This document shows positions 56,981-64,000 of a stretch of DNA of 64,000 nucleotides, piece after piece. The stretch covers positions 30,855,647-30,919,646 of the forward strand of contig CM036758.1 of the NCBI GenBank assembly GCA_020796225.1, written 5' to 3'. The notes beneath the pieces were generated by a model. It saw only the letters and a list, made by a program, of their open reading frames with translations. It made no database searches and was not told the origin of the DNA. A program made the position numbers and the translations under genes. This DNA is from Arion vulgaris (lineage: Eukaryota; Mollusca; Gastropoda; Stylommatophora; Arionidae). Position 1 is the first letter of the stretch. Each line of letters starts with the position of its first letter.

Positions 56981-57429
56981 ATGATTCAGATCAGGGGCGG
57001 CTCGTCATTAAGGACCAGTGGGGCCCCACCCCACCATAAATATTGAGTAACCAGTACTTATTATTTTAGACATTATTTGTTCATAATTATTACTTTCAAC
57101 GAGATACTGATTAGCTTTAAAAGTTGATATATAACGCTAAAATATCATACACAGTCTGAAATTTGAAATTCATACTCTTTTACCCCTTATTAGTATACGC
57201 CCCTGGTCATTAGGGGCCAGTAAGAACTCGCCCTACCAAACCAAAAGAATTAACGTGTACTTATTATTTTAGAAATTTTATTTTTCGTTAATATTACTTT
57301 TAATTTGACACTGATTAGCTTTGACAGTTGAATATATAACACTAAAATAAAAATATTATATCAGAATAATATAACAATCCTGATATTTATATATCTCCTT
57401 ATTAAACAATATAATATTTACTGTAGCTC

Positions 57430-58620
57430 ACCATTTTGCCTCTAATACTTCAAGCATTGTGTCGAGCACTATTTATGGGGCTAGTTTACAACACCAATAG
57501 TGGAGATGGAAAGAGTGGGGGAATACAAGCACTGAGAGAACGCAGAGACACAAAAGTGATGACGCAGGCAGAAAAGTTTCTGAGTATGCCAAGTCACCCA
57601 ATGGAAAACAGATTCCAAAATCTAGCATTGGGGCGGCTGAAAGAAGCAGCTTTATTCACCAGGCCAAAAGACTGAATAGGCAAACCTCAGACCTACCAAA
57701 AGTTGGCATTCCCTAAAGTCTGTGCCAGAGCAAACCCCTTGGAGAGAGGAGACTGAACCAGAAGTATGTATCCAGACAGAAGTGAAAGGAATATTCGACA
57801 AGGATGAGCAGAACAGCATACAACGCAAGACAGTCACTATCAGTTTACTTGATGAAGAATACCCACATGACCTCTGGGTCCGGGTATACACGGATGGGTC
57901 AGCAGAAAATGCAGTGAAGAATGGAGGAGCAGGAGTGTACATAGAATACCCAAACAACGCTGAGATGCAATTAAAGTACCAACGGGGAAATTCTGTCACA
58001 ACTATGATGCAGAAATTCAGACAATCAAGGTGGCAACTGAAAAACTGTTGTATTTTTGACTGATGCAAAATCAGCACTCCAAGCACTTCAGTCCAGAAAA
58101 TTGCCAGGTCTACAGACCCTACTGTCTAAATTGTCCAAGCATCGCAGGGTCGTCTTGCAGTGGATACCCTCTCACTGTGGAATACCAGGAAATGAAACAG
58201 CAGACCGATTGGCCAAGGAAGGTGCTGCAGGAGAGTAGCCGGATGTGCCAGTTACCTACCACCAAAAGAAAAGGATGATTAAATCAATGAAAAAGCCACA
58301 AATACCAGCACAAGACGATTACTATAATATGAGCAGATTGGAACAAGTTGTCATTCTGCGCCTTAGAACAGGACACAATCGGCTCCGCAGCCACATGTAT
58401 ACAAAATTCAAGATTGGCAATTCAGCCATGTGTACATGTGGACAGGCAAACCAGACTGCAGAGCACATACTTCAAGACTGCCCCGAATATGACATACTGA
58501 GGCAAACTCACTGGCCTAACGAAACAACACTCGACATAAAACTACACGGACCTCTGTGTGAACTACAAAAGACAGTGAAGTTCATACAAGAGACAACATT
58601 GAATATATAGACATATTTCA
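57430..58620 (+). mobile_element. RNase H LINE, 3' half
   Basis: Begins past the RT (IQALRERRDTKVMTQAEKFL), then RNase H in two frames: LWVRVYTDGSAENAVKNGGA, TDAKSALQALQSRKLPGLQ and VLQWIPSHCGIPGNETADRL (D, D, H catalytic residues visible), then the C-terminal finger [20 protein letters not shown]. Frame changes near 57700 and 58050 and one stop at about 58237. It ends with AAGGAAGGAAGG. Confidence 0.9.
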
Positions 58621-58885
58621 AGCGAACGAAAGGAAGGAAGGAATATTCATTCTTACGCGGCCAAACTACTTCTCAGATAAACGAGGACTCTAGCTCAAAT
58701 AGTCCGTTTAATTATCGATTGAATCCCCAATTTTATATAAAAATAGTATAAAATTATGAAAAACAATAGTACTTAAAAAACTTATAACAAAATTAGTTTT
58801 ATGGAATTGGCCTTGTATTAATACATCTTCTCTACAGCAATAAATGAAACGACATTCCTGACCTTTGAGCTTGGTTCCCCCGAAG
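58620..58885. other. LINE / MULE junction, unassigned
   Basis: AT-rich, no similarity seen. The left MULE boundary lies at or shortly before 58888. Confidence 0.35.
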
Positions 58886-58887
58886 CA

Positions 58888-59050
58888 GGACTTTTTGGCG
58901 CCGCCGTTTTGGCGCGACCGTTTTGGCGCGACCGTTTTGGCGCTGGATTTTTTGGCGCAGATCCGTTTTGGCGCAGGACTTTTTGGCGCCGCCGTTTTGG
59001 CGCTGGATTTTTTGGCGCAGATCCGTTTTGGCGCAGGATTTTATGCGCCA
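58888..59050 (+). repeat. MULE left terminal array, TTTTGGCGC x10
   Basis: Ten perfect TTTTGGCGC and one degenerate copy (TTTATGCGCC), spaced 14-17 bp, alternating with CGACC, TGGAT, AGATCC and AGGAC. A segment of about 60 bp is itself repeated (58935 onward and 58991 onward). Confidence 0.95.
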
Positions 59051-59214
59051 TTTAAAAATAACTTCATATTTAACTTAACGTTTATAAATAACTGTTTTCA
59101 ATAAATTATAAATTTTAAATAAATCCAATGCAATGCAAAATATATAAATTAAAAACGTTTAACGAATCTTGTCCAATATTTTACCTTTAATAAGTTTTCC
59201 GAAAGTCCGTGTTT

Positions 59215-60297
59215 TTAATCCATCAAAAAATTATGTGCAATTCCTCTAAGATACTCGATGATGTTTCGTTCTCTGTAACTCTCAACAATTGTTATGATTC
59301 TGATATCTGCTGCGACGTATTTTCTGCGCTTGACAGGCGGCTGGTTTCCACGAACGAATTGCTCATATACAAGGTCACGCCCTTTTTGAACACCTCGAAT
59401 TCCGTCTATAAATTTCCAAATGTTTGGGTGATCCATCCCAAATTCGGCTTGCAATCTTCGATGTGCTGCTTCAACGTAGTTGTTGGTACGATCCAATCCA
59501 TTCACTGTTCTCTCATAGACAGACCACATATGAGGAGGAAACAATGCACGACGTCGAGTACTGTTGCGATTTTGACGTCCTATGTAGACATCCTCAAACC
59601 AATTTAAGATTGGCGTGAGGTCCTCCGCAATTTCATTTTCCAATGCCTCAAAAGCCACATCAAGGTCTTCAATTGGAACAAAGGAGAGAGCGATTATCAT
59701 TCTGGCGACCAAAGCGAAGTCAGGATCCATGTTATATCGACGAAGCAGACCTTCGTCTGCTAGCTTCTTACGCATGTTCTTTGTCAAATGAAAAAGGCAT
59801 CCATGGATTGCACAATTCGGAAACGTTGTTAGAATAGCGCCGATTGCGGCTTGTTCAAAGTCAATAGAAATTGACGAAGGATTGAGAAGTGGCCACAATT
59901 CTTTAATGGCTTCAAACAGTCGTCGATAAGTTCTTCCTTCTTTATTTGGTAGCAGAGCATACAAAACCGGCAGCACGAATCCTCCTCTCGCTGCCATGAT
60001 TACGTATATCTGTGAGAAAAGAGCAGGAGCTATGCTGAATGTTCCGTCCACATACAGTCTTTCCATCAGATTACTCCACTCAACATTCGACTGTCGGCCA
60101 AAGAGAAGAATGCGATTTTCGTCTTGTTCTCCCGAATCCCATAAGAGAAATCCTTCCATCTGATCTGGTGCGACTTCGTACATCCGATATGCATCCGGAA
60201 TGATAATTGAAGCTCGATCGACAGGCTGTGGAGGAGCTACTCGGTTGCCGTTTCTACTCCGCTGAATAACCTTGCGAATGGCGTCTTTATTTGGCAT
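59215..60297 (-). CDS. MULE transposase
   Basis: An intact 360-codon ORF with the MULE transposase (DDE) domain. The candidate catalytic triad is D84 in LYVDGTF, D146 in SISIDFEQAA and E276 in NNYVEAAHRR; C167 and H170 in IHGCLFHLTKN form the conserved C-x2-H. It would cut and join the element at its terminal arrays in the nucleus. The start used here (MPNKDAIRKV) follows a region where the upstream FLYWCH ORF runs in another frame, so the original protein was probably a fusion starting at 60620. The C-terminus has no SWIM finger. The ORF is free of stops, so the copy is young or selected. Confidence 0.92.
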   Translation of the reverse strand: MPNKDAIRKVIQRSRNGNRVAPPQPVDRASIIIPDAYRMYEVAPDQMEGFLLWDSGEQDENRILLFGRQSNVEWSNLMERLYVDGTFSIAPALFSQIYVIMAARGGFVLPVLYALLPNKEGRTYRRLFEAIKELWPLLNPSSISIDFEQAAIGAILTTFPNCAIHGCLFHLTKNMRKKLADEGLLRRYNMDPDFALVARMIIALSFVPIEDLDVAFEALENEIAEDLTPILNWFEDVYIGRQNRNSTRRRALFPPHMWSVYERTVNGLDRTNNYVEAAHRRLQAEFGMDHPNIWKFIDGIRGVQKGRDLVYEQFVRGNQPPVKRRKYVAADIRIITIVESYRERNIIEYLRGIAHNFLMD

Positions 60298-60620
60298 CTT
60301 CCCTTGAACGGCAAGCTGAGGTTCCTTGAGAGCCCTATTGAGGATAACTGAGGGAATTTCAGTTGTCTCGTTGCCCTCCTTTGATTCCAGTCATTATCAT
60401 GGCAGCCGAGTTGCGCTGCGTCACTTCCGTGACTATGCTGGTTCATCTGCATCAGAACTCGATCATTATCTACTGTAGTGTGTAAACGGGCCTTGCATTC
60501 GTTCTTCAGCTCACATCGCCAGAACTTCTTGGAATGGTCTGCACTGAACTTATCGAACACATAAAAGTATCCTTCGTGATTCAACTTTTGTTTGCCACGC
60601 TTTGACGGAACATTTTCCAT
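60237..60620 (-). CDS. FLYWCH zinc-finger ORF of the MULE
   Basis: The 127-codon ORF begins MENVPSKRGKQKLNHEGYFY and carries a FLYWCH finger: F/Y-V-F at 20-22, W34, C36, C42, H62/H64 (FWRCELKNECKARLH ... HSHGSD). Such fingers form the DNA-binding N-terminus of many animal MULE transposases. After codon 70 the expected continuation to the transposase lies in other frames, implying about two small indels around 60375-60410. Confidence 0.88.
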   Translation of the reverse strand: MENVPSKRGKQKLNHEGYFYVFDKFSADHSKKFWRCELKNECKARLHTTVDNDRVLMQMNQHSHGSDAAQLGCHDNDWNQRRATRQLKFPQLSSIGLSRNLSLPFKGRCQIKTPFARLFSGVETATE

Positions 60621-61127
60621 TTTAATGGGTTCACAGAATTATAATAATAGTATGTGATCAATTTATCTAATTCTACTTATTTTGAGATTGAGTCTAGAAC
60701 ATTCTTACACTTTTATAGACTAAAAGCGCACGTGTGATTAGGCAGAAGCGGCAAATACCGGTTTAGGTCACATTACGGGTAAACGGGTCAAGCTATGAAC
60801 ATTTGGAAGTGACAGGATTTCTGACATTTGCGATGGACAAGATGTGACACGCACATAACACCAAATACTATTACGAAGTAAACGGTCAAGCTATTAACAT
60901 TTGGAAGGGCAGGATTTCTGACATTTGTGATGAACAAGATGTGACACTCAGTCGGTCAGCGTGTCAATTCTCGATCATCTCCAATGAAACGGCTGATGAT
61001 ATAATTCAGACACCTGGCATTTGTTCCAATAAACGCTGATGTATAAGTATATTTTTTCATTAGAGTTAATATACATGTACACTAAAAATTAAAATAATAT
61101 TAAGGTTATTGAAATTTATTGAGAATT

Positions 61128-61260
61128 TGTCGCCAAAACGTCCTGCGCCAAAACGCCCTGCGCCAAAACGTCCTGCGCCAAAACGCCCTGCGCCAAAACG
61201 TCCTGCGCCAAAACGGTCGCGCCAAAACGGTCGCGCCAAAACAGCGGCGCCAAAACGTCA
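61128..61260 (-). repeat. MULE right terminal array, GCGCCAAAA x8
   Basis: Eight perfect GCGCCAAAA (61145, 61160, 61175, 61190, 61205, 61219, 61233, 61247) and one degenerate copy at the inner edge. Units of 15 bp alternate CGTCCT and CGCCCT, then 14 bp with CGGTC. The outermost three units match the outermost three of the left array in reverse order. Confidence 0.95.
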
Positions 61261-61261
61261 C

Positions 61262-63540
61262 GTACCGCACCAAGCGGGGATGCAACAGATCAGGGGTGGC
61301 CGGGAAATTGTCCTGAACTTCGCGAGACAACAACCTGGTCATCCTAAATGATGGGTCGATTACCAGAATCAATCCAATGGCAAATGGAGAAGATTCTGCA
61401 ATCGACCTCACTCTCATCACTCCAAATCTCACAGCAGCCAGTTAGGAGACTCTAGAGGAGACTAACTCAGACCACCTCCCAATCGAAATAAACCTCAGAA
61501 CAACATACAACATTAATAAACAAACACTAAACCTACTTTCAATTACCAAAAGCAAACTGGGAACAATTTAGCCTTGAATTAATGACATTAGATATCAGAA
61601 AACTCAATACAACAAATGTAGACACATATGCAGAAACACTAACAACAGAAATACTTAAAATAGCAACCAAACAAAAACATGCCACTACACATAAAACATA
61701 CAGCTGACACGCCCAGAAAAACCAAGATAAAAAACCCAGTGCCTTGGTGGACAGACAAATGCACAAAAAAAGTTAAAGAAAGAAACAGGGCTCTGGACAG
61801 ATCAAGAAAGAACAAAACAGAGGAAAACCTAACAAAATACAGACAACTTAGAAATGAATGCAACAACATTATATTCAAAGCAAAAGAAGTCCACTGGAGA
61901 AGTTTCTGCGAGACAATAAGCTTTAGAACATCAGCAACAAGTCTGAAATAAGCTGAACTGCATCAAAGGTGGAAACGGACAGAAAACCAACATACCAACA
62001 CTAAGAGGGAGAGTACCCGCAACAACAGACAAAGAAAAAGCCAATGCACTGACCCAACACTTCCACTCAGTTAGCGACAAAACCAACATGGCCATAGAGA
62101 AATTAACGAAAACAACAAACATTAGAGAACTAAAAATAACAAGTCAAGACGAAGAAAACACATACATCAACGCAGACATCAGAGCACAAGAAATAACTAG
62201 AGCACTAGGGGAGAAATCAACACCCAGCAGGACCAGACATTTTAAGCTATGCCATTATCAAAAAGGTACCTCCCAATGTGATAGGCATCATGGCTAACTT
62301 ATTCAACCAAGTCTGGTCAGAGGGAATAATACCAAATTTATGGAAAACAGCTACCATCATTCCAATACTTAAGCCAGATAAAGACCCGAAGGATGCCAGC
62401 TCATACAGGCCTATATCACTACATCACACTAGGAAAATACTAGAAACAATTATCAACAAACGAATCACATTTCACATGAGCAAACACAACCTGTACAGCC
62501 CTTCTCAAACAGGCTTCAGAAGCAAAAGAAGCACCTTAGACCAGCTTATCAAACTAGAATACGAGGTAAAAGTCGAGTTCGACAAGAAAGAAAAAACTCT
62601 TGCTGTTTTCCTGGATGTGGCCAGAGCATATGATGAATGATGGAGAGAAGGGGCACTCTATAAAACCAGAAAGATTGGCATAACTGGAAGGGTTTACAGA
62701 TACATACAAAACTTCATGCAGGACAGATATTTCAGTCACAATAAACAACGAAACATCATCAACACACGAACAAGAAAATGTCATCCCCCAGGTATCTGTA
62801 ATATCATCACCTACAATATTTACGATAATGGTGAATGACCTGGGCGATGAATTTACAGACATGAAAACAAGTTTTTCCCAGTTTGCAGACGACGCAGCAA
62901 TATGGCAAACGGGCAGAAACACACAATATTAACAAGGGGAGGGGGTTCAAAGACAGTTAGATAAAGTAACTAAATAGATGGGGAAGTGGGGATTTAAAAT
63001 TAATACAACCAAAACAGTAGGGATGATCTTTAGCAGGGGGCATCAGGGAAGAAAACTGACATCAAAATTAATGGGGAAAAAATACAGTTCAGCAAAAGCA
63101 CTAGGTTCCTAGGCTTGATATTAAATCGAGGTCTTAGGTGGAATAAGTACATTGCCTACCAAACCGATAGATGTCGGGGCATGCTTAACATGCTACGATA
63201 TATCAAGATCTTAGATGGCATAAGTACATTGCCTACCAAACCGATAGATGTCGGGGCATGCTTAACATGCTACGATATATCAAGGTCTTAGATGGCATAA
63301 GTACATTGCCTACCAAACCGATAGATGTCGGGGCATGCTTAACATGCTACGATATATCAAGGGTAATGGATGGGGAGCCTCAACCAACACAATGATTACC
63401 TTCTACAAGGCTTTTATCAGAGGAAAATTGACTACGCTAGTATTGTATACGAGTCAACGCACACTAACTAAGCCAAGCTAGATAGGATCCAAAGCAGAGC
63501 TCTGGCTCTATAGCAGGGGCCCTAAAGGATTTCCTCTGAA
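61262..63540 (+). mobile_element. RNase H-type LINE, endonuclease end to RT
   Basis: Opens in the endonuclease (GREIVLNFARQ, then NGEDSAIDLTLITPNLTAAS and NSDHLPIEINLRT), then the linker VPWWTDKCTKKVKERNRALD, RT (KPDKDPKDASSYRPISL, GFRSKRSTLDQLIKLEYEV, LAVFLDVARAYDE, FADDAAIWQTGRNT), then FSKSTRFLGLILNRGLRWNK and an IQSRALAL segment. There is a stop right after AYDE and frame changes after it. It ends where the 57430 copy begins. Confidence 0.92.
63131..63361 (+). repeat. 77-bp tandem triplication inside a LINE
   Basis: Units start at 63131, 63208 and 63285: TCTTAGATGGCATAAGTACA, GCCTACCAAACCGATAGATG, GGGGCATGCTTAACATGCTA and CGATATATCAA. Almost identical. 77 is not a multiple of three, so the frame is broken. 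Confidence 0.97.
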
Positions 63541-63680
63541 GCCGTAGAAGTGGCTATAGGTGCTATCCTTTGTTGTTACTTTCTGTCACAACCTTGTATA
63601 GAAAGAGGGAATAACTTCCCGGAATAGACAAATAATAGTAAAAAGTCCAAAAACCATGATTTTTCCTAATATTTTGTCTG
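63540..63680. other. Inner right flank of the hAT-like element
   Basis: No coding. Sequence between the LINE end and the subterminal GGCCCCACC motif. Confidence 0.4.
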
Positions 63681-63859
63681 GCCCCACCGAAGAAAATAAC
63701 CACGAGCCGCCACTGATTCAGATCCATATGTTGTCACATAAATAATGCATGTCCTCGGAAATGTTATTTTAGTTTTCATGCTTGTATTACGAGCACGTCA
63801 TACGAGCTCGTATGTTATAATTTCTTCCTACTAACGGCTTGATCAATAAATAACGCTGT

Positions 63860-63935
63860 GTCTCTCTCTCTCTCTCTCTCTCCCTCCCCCTCTCTCCATC
63901 CTCTCACCCTCTCTCTTCCCCCTCTCTCTCTGAGT
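63860..63935. repeat. (TC)n microsatellite
   Basis: TCTCTCTCTC runs with CCC interruptions. Confidence 0.95.
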
Positions 63936-63939
63936 AGCA

Positions 63940-64000
63940 AAAATGCACACAACTCTTCTCTGTTCTTGGCCATCCTCTGTATTGTGTTCCAGCCGTTTCT
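63940..64000 (-). mobile_element. LINE ORF2 end, cut by the window
   Basis: CTCTGTTCTTGGCCATCCTC and TGTATTGTGTTCCAGCCGTT match 5620-5660. Confidence 0.65.

Larger units (their letters stand above)
58888..61260 (-). mobile_element. MULE DNA transposon with E2F-like repeat termini
   Basis: About 2.37 kb. Both ends are arrays of TTTTGGCGC in opposite orientation (next two entries), enclosing a minus-strand FLYWCH ORF and MULE transposase ORF. The flanks do not show a clear 8-10 bp duplication. LINE endonuclease sequence begins directly after 61260. Confidence 0.85.
56992..63715. mobile_element. Large hAT-like composite element, 6.7 kb
   Basis: Ends CAGGGGCGGCTCGTCATT at 56992 and, read in reverse, CAGTGGCGGCTCGTGGTT from 63715; a second match, AGTGGGGCC/GGTGGGGCC, lies 20-30 bp inside. 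A perfect 8-bp duplication, ATTCAGAT, lies at 56984-56991 and 63716-63723. The CAG terminus and 8-bp duplication are the signature of hAT elements. No hAT transposase is present; the interior is LINE and MULE sequence. A subterminal segment of about 150 bp is duplicated at the left (57001-57150 and 57205-57350). Confidence 0.85.

Noticed and set aside
57430..58620. Host RNase H1 gene
   Set aside because: The domain is followed by the LINE-type Cys/His C-terminal finger and preceded by a post-RT LINE segment; frames are broken.
58818..59104. ORFs made of (PAPKRR)n or (FWRD/FGA)n
   Set aside because: They arise from the GCGCCAAAA terminal array; the same at 61106-61432.

Overview
This window looks like the nuclear genome of a repeat-rich invertebrate animal, most likely a mollusc and possibly a gastropod. 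The evidence is intron-split conserved genes with GT-AG splice sites, a very dense load of decayed LINEs, several tRNA-like SINE families built around a shared core, and MULE, hAT and piggyBac-type DNA transposons. The phylum is inferred from the repeat types only; there is no bacterial-style coding, and no tRNA or rRNA gene was seen.

Two host genes lie head to head. The minus strand from about 30.1 kb to the left edge carries most of NUP214, the FG-repeat nucleoporin of the cytoplasmic face of the nuclear pore: nine exons for the N-terminal beta-propeller (30.1-15.0 kb), then S/T/P/Q-rich linker exons (13.0-5.1 kb), then exons of the central coiled coil (4.0-1.3 kb). The FG-rich C-terminus runs off the left edge and the start-codon exon was not found. 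The plus strand from 38.29 to 53.38 kb carries a complete nine-exon QTRT1, the catalytic subunit of tRNA-guanine transglycosylase (queuosine modification), with its catalytic Asp pair and Zn ligands intact. The two genes are linked only by position.

Nearly everything else is mobile DNA. LINE fragments are of two broad kinds: EN-RT elements whose C-terminus ends in a CCHC/C2H2-like finger or a (GAT)n tail, and elements with an RNase H domain. SINEs fall into families named here A to G. Families A, B and C share a core segment; C carries about 300 bp derived from the C-terminal coding end of an RNase H LINE. Many copies have clear target-site duplications.

The right end (57.0-63.7 kb) is a nested structure. 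An outer element with CAG...CTG termini and a perfect 8-bp target duplication (hAT-like, no hAT transposase seen) contains an RNase H LINE 3' half, a MULE with FLYWCH and transposase ORFs bounded by terminal repeats that are arrays of TTTTGGCGC, and an EN-RT LINE segment.

The most unusual items are the MULE termini built from E2F-like sites, the outer hAT-like shell, a 39-bp in-frame minisatellite born inside a LINE reverse transcriptase (34.2-35.4 kb) with an 8-unit higher-order repeat, the modular SINE set, and SINE insertion directly into a LINE YADD motif. Several NUP214 exons show one-base frame changes, mostly in short homopolymers, and 30.3-32.8 kb is full of homopolymer-like miscalls, so consensus errors are likely.
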